Source: Nephrocerus scutellatus (Eukaryota > Arthropoda > Insecta > Diptera > Pipunculidae). From it: a stretch of 64,000 nucleotides of DNA. The DNA lies in the NCBI GenBank assembly GCA_947095585.1, contig OX352763.1, forward strand, positions 20,881,462-20,945,461, written 5' to 3'. The notes beneath the pieces were generated by a model that had not been told where the DNA came from, ran no database searches, and saw nothing but the letters and a program-made list of their open reading frames with translations. The translations under genes were made by a program, and so were the position numbers. Positions 1 through 10,469 of this stretch are shown piece by piece; the stretch's first letter is position 1; the number at the start of each line of letters is the position of its first letter.

Positions 1-404
1 AAAGAATCATGGAATTCCTCATTGACATAATAAAATTAATTGCACGAATATACACTTAGCCACACCTGAGTCAGACTTTTGACGAAATAAACTTTATCTA
101 AATGTATTGCCAAAGCAACAGTCATGAACGAATGGAATCAAATCAATCGGAATTTTAGTTTTGTTATGACCTCAGTCTGACTAAAGACTGTACTGTTGTT
201 CGCATGTGCATTCGCCACAAGTAGCACAAAACACCCTTGAAAAAAGTGAATTTTTCTCATTAACCCACTTGTGTCCATAATTATATTTTTGGAATATCGA
301 ATTGTTCTCTGAGTGTTCTCTATGACGATAAATTTAACTTTTGCTTGGAGAACAGAACAGAACTCGATAGCTAGTAAAAATATTAAGCTAACATAACATT
401 AATC
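1..404. other. No gene recognised
   Basis: A+T-rich sequence with no convincing reading frame, repeat or RNA gene on either strand. It ends where retrotransposon endonuclease homology begins near 405. Confidence 0.5.
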
Positions 405-545
405 AGGGATCTGATGATCGGGAATGTTGTATTAGAAAAATCTGAATATGGCATATACTTAACCTGCCATGCAAATTGTCATGTGCTCTGGTTGGGCTTT
501 CTAGCCATTAAAAGAATGAAACCCACCATCATCGGCTTTAAACCA
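405..545 (+). mobile_element. Family A (RTE-like) endonuclease fragment
   Basis: A short plus-strand piece of the APE-type endonuclease domain of the RTE-like family. Read in one frame it gives a peptide ending KRMKPTIIGFKP. This matches the same region of the copies at 37422-37643 (KRMNPTVIGLK) and 27188-27493 (MKPTVISFK), both on the minus strand. The upstream part also aligns with the 37.5-kb copy through the segment after QEMRW. It abuts the 3' end of a minus-strand copy of the same family at about 549, so two fragments of one family meet head-on. It is too short to be functional. Confidence 0.6.
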
Positions 546-548
546 AGA

Positions 549-1600
549 AATAAGTTCGATACAGATCCAGTTTTACATCTCTAAACTCTGGGCGTCCTTG
601 TCTAAGCCATCGTTCCACCGTAGGCTTGGCCGGCCTTGCTGTTGTCTGCCATAAAAGCTACCGTGAAGGACTTTCCGATATCCTCTTCGCTCATGCGAGC
701 AAGGTATCCTGCCCACCGGAGCCTACTGAGCTTAATTCTCTTCACGATGTCGACATCGCAGTAACGCTCGTAGATGCCATCATAGTAGAGTCTTCGGAAT
801 CGTCCTTTCTCACATACGGGGCCAATAATTCTCCGCAAGACTTTTCTCTGGAACGCCGCTAAGAGGTCAGAATGCGTTTTGCTAAGCACGAAAATCTTGG
901 ATCCACACATCAGTACTGGTATGACCGTTGTCTTCCATACCAGCTTATGTTATGGTTAAGTTCCTGGATTTGAAGTGTCTTGACAGGCTATCGTAGGCTC
1001 TGTTTCCTTTCGCAACCGTGCGTGTATTTCTGGTTTCATGCTGTTGTCGAATTCTACAGCTGACCCGAAATAGTTAAAGGATTGCACTACATCGATATCA
1101 CGCTCCACTGTATTAATTAAGTGACCATTGTTGATCTTCTGCTCACAGACGTGGCCAATTTGCTGTCATTTATGTGCAGCGCCTAATTGTGTGCCGCTTG
1201 CTCGATCTGGATGAAAGCTTCCTGTAAAGCTCTTTGGTTTCTACCAACGACGTCAGTGTCTTCTGCAAAAGCAAGTATCTGAATGGATTTATAGAGGATT
1301 GTTCCTCTCGCCATTACATCAGAGTCTCGGATCACTATCTTCAACGCCAAGTTTAAGAAGACGCCAGTACATCTCCTTGTCGGAGCCCGTTTGATAGCGA
1401 TCCGGATATTTTTACTTGGCTTATAACATTGGTCATGGTCAACCAACACAGTCTTGTCAGTTTATTTGGGATATTAAATTCTCTCATGGCTTTATAAATT
1501 TCTACTGTGGTGGCTTGAAAGTCTACAAAAACAGTGAGCAGTAGTGATCTTTGAAACTCTAGACATTTTTCCATCACCTAAGGGCCTAACCAACTTTCCA
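549..1600 (-). mobile_element. Family A (RTE-like) retrotransposon, RT to 3' end, decayed
   Basis: A degenerate minus-strand reverse transcriptase in three broken frames. The 1353-1577 piece carries the central RT (IPNKLTRLCWLTM, then NGLRQGDVL, the RT motif B region). The 1183-1449 piece carries the motif C region as LAFAEDTDVVGRN, so the catalytic F/Y-A-D-D is altered to FAED. The 602-910 piece carries the C-terminal signature (SDLLAAFQRKVLR, LRWAGYLARMSEED). The 3' end lies near 549-600, where it matches the ends of the copies at 46.6 and 51.1 kb. The 5' half is missing, as is usual for 5'-truncated LINE copies. Frameshifts and the damaged active site mean it cannot make a working protein. 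Confidence 0.85.
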
Positions 1601-3120
1601 AAGCCTGAATGTAATAAAACTATGCACACATGTGTAATTCCGGTGACAACACTTTTTATTAAAAATTTTTAGTGACCGTGCCGCTAATTTAATAATCATG
1701 CCATATAGCGATTTCAGATCACGCCATGTACGTTGGTGCGCTGTGATGGTTGGTGTGCTGCTTTACGACTGGGTTTTTTGTGGTTGAGTTGCAGCGCTTC
1801 GCATTTGTTTATATTTTTCAGCATTTATAGTGAAGCCCAGACCCTTTTTCTCTGATGTGGTGGTAAATCACTACCTAGTTGTTTTATTAGCTGTGCAAAT
1901 TCAAAGTAATCAACGATTCAAAATGGGAACACAATTTTTTTTTGTTTTTTTTGTTTCGGTTTTAATTCACTGTGTTCGAGTTGTAACTTATGCACTAAAC
2001 TGGAAAAAAAACTTACCCAAATGATGTCAATGACAAGTTTTCCTAATGGATAGTGTCAATGATGCGGCTGATGAGTGACATGTAATCTTTATTGACACTC
2101 GCATTATCTCATCCTTTTGTCGGGCAAACCTCATGTTCGTGGGCTGTAGCCATTAGTTGAAGTCTGGAAGTCGGCAATTGCCGCAAATATCTACTTGAAT
2201 AAAGAGTTACACTACCCAGCAAACCGATCATGGACTTAATGGCCTTGTCCGAGTCCTCGAATGAAACCACAACGAAAGTGACTCTGAATCTAAAGAAACG
2301 AACATTGTTCAACATGTAATTGTGGCGAAGAAAAATCATTTCCATCCCTAATTGGATGTATCCATTTTACGACGTACTACACATTTGTAACGGATACTTG
2401 ATAAGATAGTTCGTGTTCCCATAAGTAGTTTAATACGAGTAATATCCTCATTAGGACATCCCTTTTTCCATGATGACGACGATTACACTGGGTGGCAACT
2501 TTCTCAATTCGATGATATTTACATTCCGCAAAAAGTTGCTCTTTTTCTAATTATGGATGGCATCAACGATAGACATGAGCTGTTCTGTGGTAGACTAGAA
2601 AGTCAACAAACAGAAGAGAAGAGTTGCTAATGTGATTTCCAGAATCTGCATGAAATGTCTTAAACTTTACTACGCAATAACACACAGACAAGGCGTAGAA
2701 ACTATTTATCAATTTTAACCGAAAATATTCCCTTTTATTTTATCGTGCCGACAAGGAAAAGTTCGATCCCCTGACGTCCAGATTGGATTTGATGCCGTGT
2801 CATATTTTTACAAGTGCCTGTCTTTAATTGAAAAGTTGACAGAGAAATGTTATTATGTACAACACATGGTACAAAAAAGATAGGATGACGAGTAAGTTTG
2901 CAATTCCAGGGAGTGGCTAAAATTTCGTTGTTTTTATCAAACCAATAGTCGCTGCAGACGCCATTTTCATAAGCTTAGTACGGCTCGTTCGACTTTCTCT
3001 AACTGTTCCGTATGTCGATGTGAGGCGACACATCAAATAGTGTTATTTTGGTATTTTTAAATCGCTGTGAATTTGATAAATATCCTGAAGACGAGAACAA
3101 GCACCTATACTTGAAATTAA
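1601..3120. other. No recognised gene; uncharacterised DNA
   Basis: Only short open frames are present, such as 2109-2345 on the minus strand and 1830-2024 on the plus strand. Neither resembles a family I know. The poly-T run near 1937-1950 suggests low-complexity DNA. A 23-base string at about 2438-2460 recurs at about 3812-3834. Confidence 0.45.
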
Positions 3121-3124
3121 TCTG

Positions 3125-3390
3125 GGCTCAGACACGGAATTTAGGTTCTTCCCGGAAGATAACGAATCACCCGAGCACATTCTATTTGAATGTCCAGCAT
3201 TACTTTGGTTAAGGAGGCGTATTTTCCATAAGGAAATATGTTCGTCAGCAGAGTTAAGAAACTACGCCACAAAGTTCATAATTTCCTTCATTAGGGAGAT
3301 GGTACTTCTCTTAGATTAGTCACACGCTATGATACAATAAATCTTTTTATGTCGCAGTGTCAGCCACTGGGCTAGGGTCATTAACACAAA
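3125..3390 (+). mobile_element. Non-LTR retrotransposon C-terminal fragment with 3' UTR
   Basis: The plus strand in the frame of position 3131 reads DTEFRFFPEDNESPEHILFE, then CPALLWLRRRIF, and ends at a TAG stop at 3317-3319. The pattern (E..ESPEH-L-ECPAL..R) is the C-terminal zinc-binding tail found after RT/RNase H in Jockey- and I-type LINEs. The first cysteine pair of that finger appears replaced by phenylalanine. The A+T-rich tail after the stop looks like a 3' UTR. The family is not assigned, though it resembles the tail of family B at 12040-12130 in plan. Confidence 0.6.
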
Positions 3391-3830
3391 CGAAACGTGT
3401 GCTGAAATATTAAAGATTGGTTGTTCCGAGAAGAATATGCCTTGAATTCCACCAGGACCTCGGCCTAAACGGGATAAAGAGATAAGGAGAGACGAAAGAG
3501 AACTTTATCGGTAAAAGAAAAGATAGAAGAGAATTAATTGACCAAAGAAATATAACCTATTTCAGTTCTTTGAGGAGCTTGCAAAAATTCAAGGAGAAGA
3601 ATATATTTGAGTTCCGAGGAACTCGCGGAGATTCAAAAGGCTGAGTATATTAACTCAAAAAAAGCAGATAATGTATTCTTAAGTTGGTTCAGTTTTACGA
3701 ATATGGTTTGGTGTTTTGCCTATTATCGTGCTGTATTTTGAAAAACCATGTGTGAATTATATTGGTGTGAGGAAGAAAAAAAAGGAAAATACATGTAAAG
3801 TTTGTATGTTTGAGTAATATCCTCATTAGG
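3391..3830. other. Uncharacterised DNA with a 44-bp tandem repeat
   Basis: Purine-rich DNA with no recognised gene. Two diverged copies of a 44-bp unit start at 3572 and 3616. In their own frames they read EELAKIQGEEYI and EELAEIQKAEYIN. This suggests a relic of a repetitive coding sequence, but no longer frame supports it. Confidence 0.35.
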
Positions 3831-3834
3831 ACAT

Positions 3835-4160
3835 TGTATTCTCATCCATAAATAATGCTGGGTGTCGTTCATATTCAATACAGAGGTTTTTACCGATTGT
3901 GTTACTCAGTTGTATACAGATATGGCTATAAAATCGGTATATTAGGCTAATCGCATGGTGCAAGACGAAAAACGATGTGTGAATTATATTTGTGTGAGAA
4001 AAAACAAACGAGAAAAGGCATTTCTCACCCATTGGTAATGCTGGGTGTCGTTCGGATGCAATACAGACGTTTCTACCGATTGTGTTACTCAGTTGTATAC
4101 GGATATGGTTATAAACACGGTATATTAAGTTAATCGTATGGTGTGTGACGATGGTCATAT
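3835..4160. repeat. 183-bp tandem duplication
   Basis: Two diverged tandem copies have a period of 183 bp; the shared start TAATGCTGGG lies at 3853 and 4036. On the minus strand an open frame (3826-4158) translates through both copies. The paired peptides are INLIYRVYNHIRIQLSNTIG and ISLIYRFYSHICIQLSNTIG, each followed by ERHPAL. A partial third match (ATGTGTGAATTAT) lies at about 3748. The frame staying open across both copies may be chance, since no protein family is recognised. Confidence 0.6.
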
Positions 4161-4199
4161 GTACAATAACTAGCTTCGATATAACTTGAAATCCAAAAA

Positions 4200-4401
4200 T
4201 CTATATAAATAAAAATTAAATTTTGTGCGGTTGTTATTTATGGATACTCGCATTTACTAACCAATTTATATGAAAATTTCAATGTATATTATTGGCGGGT
4301 AGAGAAAGGTTATAGGCTATAGTACACCCCAACCCAGAGGTGGTAAGATGGTAAGGCAGGTTTTCATGTGTGAGGGTAGCAAAGCGCCCGGGAACAGTTA
4401 G
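4200..4401 (+). mobile_element. Short Helitron-like non-autonomous element
   Basis: The element starts with TCTATATAAATAAAAAT directly after an A. It ends with GCGCCCGGGAACAGTTAG directly before a T. Insect Helitrons typically start TC, end CTRR after a small G+C-rich hairpin, and insert between A and T. Here the terminal CTAG appears as TTAG, one change from consensus, and the G+C-rich segment contains the palindrome CCCGGG. At about 202 bp it carries no protein. The call rests on the ends alone; there is no target duplication to test because Helitrons do not make one. Confidence 0.5.
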
Positions 4402-5740
4402 TCCTAAATAAATTGTAAACAAACGGATCAATGACAAGCGAATGTTCAAAAATGTGATTTAGTTGCAATATATAGCCACTAGATCTCCGACCCAGTAAAT
4501 ATTGGCTTATGAGTTACCAGCATATATTGTTGGACATGATACATTTTATTTTGCACCCAGCAAATAGGACATTCAATACTCTAATGTAAGAATATAATTT
4601 AATCACTACGTTCCATTTTACATTCAAATTACAAATTAATTTCCCAAAAACTGCATTAGCAATTACGATGACGATCTGCTCAGTTAATCGAAACAACAAA
4701 AAATAATCGCTAAAAACAAAAATTGCAATAGAATGTATTCATGGATACATTTTGGAAAAATTAAATTTATTGCCGCGGTTAGGCGGGATAGCGGCTGCAA
4801 TGGCGGCTATTCGGTTAATCAAATGTAAATTGAAAATTGGAAAATTGTGGTTTTTTGTTGCAAAAATTAATTTAGTCTGCTCACCAGGAGCGTTGTTTGC
4901 TTTGTTTGTGTGTGGTTGTATGTGTGATGTGTTTGCAAATGTGGCTCTGCACAACGTATTATGTTTTAATTTACCCAACAAACGGACAATACTCGAACTC
5001 CACTGCCGCCGCGTAATTATGTCCTTCGTCTAAAATACACAAACAAACACAGATACGCAGAAGAATACATTTTTAATTGAAAATCAACTGAGTGCAAACA
5101 TATTTTTAGAATTATTACGCAAATATCGTGTAATTGGATTAATGATTTGTATAAATGAGCGTGCATTACAGTCAGTTAAGCTTTTTTTTTTGTTAATTAT
5201 CGGGCTACGACAAGCGCATTCTGTAATAAATGCTTTTTAACCAATAAGCGAATTATCCGGCAAAAAAGAGCGCATCACTTGTAAAACAAACAATCAAATG
5301 CACAAATACACAAACAAACACAAAACAAAAGTCATCCAGGAAAATATGAAGAAGAAAAAATCACTACAGTGGTAACGGTTGGGGACATTTTTTCCAGCCG
5401 ACCTTCTTTCCTTCAAGTGTAAAATCGCATAATGCGCTCTCATTAGAAAGCCTCCTAAACCTAAGCTCACGAAGCTCTACCAGTTCCATGTGAGTCACTA
5501 CAGTGGGTCAAATTGACGAAAACTCGTGACAGTTCATTTCTTAACTCTGTACAATGAAACGAAAAAAATGGTTGGGATCTCGTTTCTAAATTTTAAGTTG
5601 TAAGTTAACAACCATAAAAATTAAAAATTAAAATTAACAACCCATAAAAATTAAAATTGTTCTTGTAAATTCTCTAATCGGGGATACACACACACACACA
5701 CACTGCGTGCTCGTTTTGTGGCAAAATCATTCACCAAATG
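4402..5740. other. No recognised gene; A+T-rich, one CA microsatellite
   Basis: Both strands carry overlapping short open frames at 4739-5033. Neither shows family motifs, and the overlap is typical of chance frames. A CA run lies at about 5685-5704, and a short ATTAAAAATTAAAATT duplication at about 5618-5655. Confidence 0.45.
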
Positions 5741-5749
5741 ACGCAGCGG

Positions 5750-6135
5750 CAGCGAACAGCGCTGCTCACAAAGCACAGAGCTCAGACTTTGCCGTGATCT
5801 GATGCGATATAGCGATATTTAAAAATTGTATATTGGGGTCCCTAAGGGGCCGATCGCTCCAAATTTTTACAAAAAGTGTTTTCCATCGAAGACACATATG
5901 TGTACAAAATTTAAAGAAAATCGGGTAAATTTTGTAAAATATTTGTATGGGAGCCCCCCGACCCCGCGGCCCGAGGGGCCTCAAATTTTAATAGAAAGTG
6001 TTGTCTTTGGAGATATACCTGTGTGCAAAATTTCAATAAAATCGGGCTGTAGGAAGTGGGTTAAAAATTGATCACAAGATTTGGCCAGCCAGCCAGCCAG
6101 CCACGGGCAAGTGAAGTTAATATAGAGAATTTAAT
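5750..6135 (+). repeat. AGCC-microsatellite repeat family, copy 1 (two monomers)
   Basis: The longest of four copies of an unnamed interspersed repeat. It contains two tandem diverged monomers about 121 bp apart (CAAAATTTAAAGAAAATCGGG at 5905 against CAAAATTTCAATAAAATCGGG at 6026). Each has a G+C-rich block of the form GGGAGCCCCCCGACC. The tail reads GTTAAAAATTGATCACAAGA, followed by a CAGCCAGCCAGCC microsatellite and GAAGTTAATATAGAGAATTT. The other copies are at 10080, 57590 and 58880, all in the same orientation. It encodes no evident protein; a non-autonomous element is the likeliest explanation. Confidence 0.7.
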
Positions 6136-6387
6136 AATGCCGCATATTGAGAGCAGCCTAGCACACAATATTAGACTAAATGCTGCAATATCTGTATAAC
6201 ATAATATGCCCTAAAATCCTCGGTTCAGCTAGACTTATTCTGCCGTTCACCAAAGAGAAATGAACACACCTTAAAAATAGTACTGCGGACATAATCTTTG
6301 GCAGTGGTCGAACACGACCACGACTGGTTTAATAGCTGGGAAAAATGCCGGGAAATTTTTAACTATCTCTGACTGGTAGAAGTGCGA

Positions 6388-6572
6388 TCAAACCTTCACG
6401 TGGTGGCCGCCGGTAATTTTCCTACAGTGCAGAAAAAGCTGAATGTTCGGACTAGTCCCTTCAAAGTAAGGTTGGCGCGAGGACATTAACTTCGACCGTA
6501 AAAAATCATTATTACGGAACCCAAAATCTGCCTCGGATGAACGAAGACGACCATGGCAATGAAAACGCCCAC
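6388..6572 (+). mobile_element. Family A 5' region (probable 5' UTR) fragment
   Basis: This matches, in the same orientation, the leader of the copies at 45240-45434(+) and 37716-37905(-). Shared landmarks are GTGGCCGCCGGTAATT, ACTAGTCCCTTCAAAGTAAG and AACCCAAAATC.GCCTCGGAT. The match stops near 6572, just before the endonuclease start, and the sequence passes directly into the 3' end of a minus-strand family C copy. Three independent occurrences of the same ~190-bp leader support it as the true 5' end of the family. Confidence 0.7.
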
Positions 6573-6574
6573 GT

Positions 6575-7990
6575 GCCATCTTCTTCTGCTTTCTGCATCG
6601 TGTTTGAGCTACCTCCAACTCATTTCCAGAGACCCTGCTTCCTACTCGACTGTCCTACGCCACGTCCTCCTAGTACGTCCCACTGTTCTACCTGCCTGGG
6701 TGAGTGGGCTCCACTCCATTGCATATTTCGCAATGGAATTGTCGTCGCGCCGTAGTGTGTCTCCAATCCACTGCGACTTTCTCCTTCGTACCAAAACGTC
6801 TATAAGTTCTTGGCCCGTTCTCCGATGAAGTTCGTCGTTGGATATACGATTGGGCCAGAAGATCCTCAAGGAGAGACGTAGAGACTTGTTAACCTTCCAA
6901 GTACTGCACCAATACAACAGTACTGATTCGACGTTGGAGCAAAACAGTCGAAGCTTAGTTCTTAAGGTGGAAACATTGCTTCTCCAGACTTTCGATAGCA
7001 TTCCGAACGCAGCCCTTGCTTTACCGATTTTGCTGCACACATCTAGTTCGGTGCCATCGCGTTGAGCTTCTTAGGTTTAGAAAGTTGTCAACTTTTTCGA
7101 CTACCTGCTCAGCAATGTTGAGTTGAGAGTGGGTGTAAAAAGTGTTCAGGGCTTTTGTGTTGGCAGTGTTTATCTTGAGCCCCAATTTGCTTGCTTCGGT
7201 TTCTAGATTTTGGGCCAACATATGCAGGACCATTAGCCGATGTGAGAGCAGGCAAACATCATCAGTGTAGTGCAGGTGTTCAAGGTAACTTGTCATAGTC
7301 TATTGCTACCTACCGTCAGTGCTGCACGGAGTACATCGCTGATGACCACCAGGAATAACAGCGGTGATAGAATGAACCCCTGACGTACTCCACTTTGTAC
7401 TTCAAATTACTCTGCCATATTACATTTACTTCCATCGTATGTAGCTTTGAAAATAGCTATAAGTCTTTCTGGGATACCTCTCCTGCGCAGGGCCAATCAG
7501 ATAGCATCTCGATATAAGCTGTGAAAAGCCTTAAGCCTTCTCAAAGTCGATGAAAAGTAGATGTAGCGGAGATATGTACTCGATGCATTATTCTATTATG
7601 ATCCGCAAGGTTTTTATGTGATCCAGAGCGAAAGCCTGCCTGTTCGACGTCGAGAGTTGAATCTAAATGCACATTTACGCGTTCTAATATGATTCTAGCT
7701 GTTATCTTAGCTACGGCCGTCAAAGCGCATATACTTCTCCAGTTTCCACATACTTTGAGATTCCCTTTTTTTAAAACATGACGATCGTCCCTTTTTTCCA
7801 CTTTTGGGGAAATTTATCATTTTCCCACGCTCTTCGTATGAGTGGGTACGGAATTTCAGCCAATGTGTTTGGCGCCGCTTGGAATATTTCGGCAGGGATG
7901 CCGTCAATACCCACCGCTTTATTTTTCTTTACAGACCAGATTGCTGCTGGTATTTCGGTTTTACTGGGAGGTCCAGAGCGAAATTATTCT
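6575..7990 (-). mobile_element. Family C non-LTR retrotransposon, RT domain, decayed
   Basis: The minus strand reads through most of a reverse transcriptase in several frames. Near 7985 it has KNKAVGIDGIPAEIFQAA (RT N-terminus), then WKKGTIV. Frame 7541-7801 has CGNWRSICALTAVAKI and VEQAGFRSG. Near 7540 it has FIDFEKA (motif A), near 7360 GVRQGFILSPLLFLVV (motif B), and near 7270 LHYTDDVCLLSHRL, where YADD has become YTDD. Frame 6642-7040 holds the C-terminal region (RRKSQWIGDTLRRDD, GRTRRTWRRTVE). The endonuclease part is absent. Frameshifts and stops throughout make this a pseudogene. The same family recurs at 40150-41110. Confidence 0.85.
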
Positions 7991-10079
7991 CTTGGTTATG
8001 TATAATTGATGAATGTTCAAGTTATGTGGCCGAAAACCAAACTGTTTGTTAGGAATACTATGCTCTTCACCTGTAAACTGTTCAATTCTTTGTTTGATGC
8101 ATTTTTCGAAGAGAGATAGATCTTAGTAAGCTGACCGTTCTGTAGATTTCCAATGAATTGCTAGCTCAATTAAGAATGGTTAGTATTTTGTGCTTTGTTA
8201 TGGCTTCGGAATTTATATTTGAATTTTTGCTCACGGTTCCGTCCGAAGTTATGAGTATTCAAAATATTAAAATGCAATAAACAATTGCTTTTTTAAAAAA
8301 AGGAATGAATTCACCCATTTTGAAACATAACATACAAGTAATTAGTTTTGTCCCAACGTTCAACCAACAACAAACCGCCGACCGACAAGAAAAATAAATG
8401 CAACAGCTCACCGCCCCATTCTTTGTGTGAAAAAAAAAAAAAGATAAAAATAAAGAAAAAAACAGGAATGGTGGGTGAGAAATGCGAATGAGTATGCCTC
8501 AAGGACTATCGTGAACATGTGCATATTATGCACTTGCTCTCTCCCTGGTCTTTGTTATATGTCGCCTGACATAATATGTTGGTGCACATTTCCCCCTACA
8601 AGATCCAGACTTATGCGGTGATGCAATTTTCAAATCGAAGCAACGCAATCCTCTGTCGGTGTTGGTGTGAAATCATCTCGAATGCATCGCCTACGCCTCA
8701 AGCGAAATTGCGTGCGGTCGCATGCGCGTGTATCTGTATTGCTGTGCTGTTGTTCTGAGCTGTGCACCGCTTTCGCAGTCACTTGATTATCTCGGCGCGT
8801 CACATTAAGCTCAAGCTCAAGTTCAAGATGCGATAGGTACGAGATGGCTCAAGGATCTGCGTTGTGTTTGTGCATTGCATCACATTTAATGCGAAAGCGA
8901 CTGACGGCGGTTGCAACAATCCAACAACAACTGATGTCGATGGTGGTCGGTCGAGGATGTTTTTCCATTGCAAAGCACTGCATCGCACTGCACTGCAATA
9001 ATGCAAACAGGATGAAGGATGCACTTATTGAATTCAACGTCATCAGCGCAACAGGTGCGGATCCTGCCCAGTGCCATTGCGTGTATCAAGTGCAATGAAG
9101 TACTTTTGATAAAAATCTTATCGTCTGAGTGCGTCCTTCTTCTTGTTCTTGCGTAACCGTACCGTTTGTGGTGATTGTGGCTGGCTGATGAAGGAGTTCA
9201 AGTGAAGCTCTTTCCATTTAAGCTGAATGACATTTTGTTGAATTCTTTCTTTCTCTTTGTGGCTTTATGTTTTTTGTGCGTGTACAGAACATTGCAAAGA
9301 ATGGAAATTTCCTTACATTGAGGAATAAGGTAATTATATCGTTTCCCTCTTGTGTTTTCTTTGTTAGCTTTTTTTACCCACCCTTTGGACTGTTGATACT
9401 CCGACATAAATGACATAAGCCTGTTGCTTTATTTCCACAAACATAAGATATACTTTCTTTTGTGACGGAGGACTGAAACATTTTCTTAATAGTTAATAGG
9501 AGAGGAAGTTGTAAATAATTTTAAGAATTGGATGTGATTTACCTAGGGAACTTAAGGAAAATCTAACAAGAAACCATTATATTTGCTTTATTTATAAGAT
9601 CATCAAAATTTGAGTCTGCTTGTGATGTCTCAGATCGGGTATTTATAATTAGAATTGCCATTTACCCGACAATTGTTGGTTCAAAACAATAAATCGAAAC
9701 CAGGAACAGTAACATTTTCCGCTGTCACCGAGGAGCATTGTGCATGGGTGAATGAATATTGTTAATCAAAATTTGATATCAGTTTGCTGGAAGCTATGTT
9801 ACAGAGGCAATCTGTTGACAACAGATCATCTTGGGACATTGGCTAGGAATCACATTGAACTCCAGAAACAAATCTTGGAGCTAGAGTTTCAAGTAGATTA
9901 ACGCCGGAATTCAAATACAAAGATCTAGTCATACATTTTGAAAAGAATTAACTGTATTGAACCCAAAAGCAATCCTCCAAAATGTTTTAACTCTGAAGAA
10001 GCGCATCCAGCAAACTAAAGAGGATGCGTTGTAGCAAAAGAATTGCAGAAAATTGCAACCCAACAATAAACCAAACCTA
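7991..10079. other. No recognised gene
   Basis: No retroelement or gene signal was seen. The section 8520-9160 is richer in G+C, with CGATG and GCATTGC-like words. Its overlapping frames on both strands (8800-9098) lack any family motif and are best taken as chance. An A-rich run lies near 8430-8461. It could be regulatory or intronic host DNA. Confidence 0.4.
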
Positions 10080-10255
10080 ATCGTAAAGCTAGCAGCGCTG
10101 CCCACAGCTCACAGCGCACAATACATACAGAACACAGTCATTATGTATTGTCACCGAAAATGTACATGTGTACAAAATTTCAATAAAATCGAGCTTTGGA
10201 AAGTGGGTTAAAAATTGATCACAAGATCTGATCAGCCAGCCAGCCAGCCGGAAGA
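10080..10255 (+). repeat. AGCC-microsatellite repeat family, copy 2 (one monomer)
   Basis: This copy holds the left block (GCTGCCCACAGCTCACAGCG) and one monomer (TTGTCACCGAAAATGTACATG, CAAAATTTCAATAAAATCG). The tail is GTTAAAAATTGATCACAAGA followed by CAGCCAGCCAGCC. The G+C-rich GGGAGCC block and the second monomer seen in copy 1 are missing, so the family varies by internal deletion. Confidence 0.65.
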
Positions 10256-10442
10256 AGGAAAGTGCTCATAAACCCACATTGATTGGCTCTACATCTAGAT
10301 TACTTCATACATCAACTTAATCGTACATGTGAATACAGCAGTATAAGGCAACTGTATATTACATGTACCGCAACGTATCATGTGTTCTTTTAATCTAGAT
10401 GATCAGTGCGGTGAGCAAAAATTCGTGCGTTTTTTGGACCTC

Positions 10443-10459
10443 CCGGGAATTGAACCCGG
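10443..10459 (-). other. tRNA T-arm-like sequence (isolated)
   Basis: On the minus strand this reads CCGGG-TTCAATT-CCCGG, a perfect 5-bp stem with a 7-base TTC loop, and it contains a pol III B-box-like GGTTCAATTCC. It is followed by GAGGTCCA, as an acceptor strand would be. However, the matching 5' acceptor strand GGACCTC, the D-arm and an A box are not found upstream. It is therefore a tRNA 3' fragment, a SINE head remnant or chance, not a tRNA gene. Confidence 0.35.
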
Positions 10460-10469
10460 TGTCCTTTAA

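Noticed and set aside
4739..5033. Two overlapping frames on opposite strands as a small membrane-protein gene
   Set aside because: No homology pattern, no splice context, and mirrored open frames suggest chance from codon composition.
10443..10459. Complete tRNA gene
   Set aside because: Only the T-arm and a possible 3' acceptor strand are present; no matching 5' acceptor, D-arm, anticodon arm or A box could be found.
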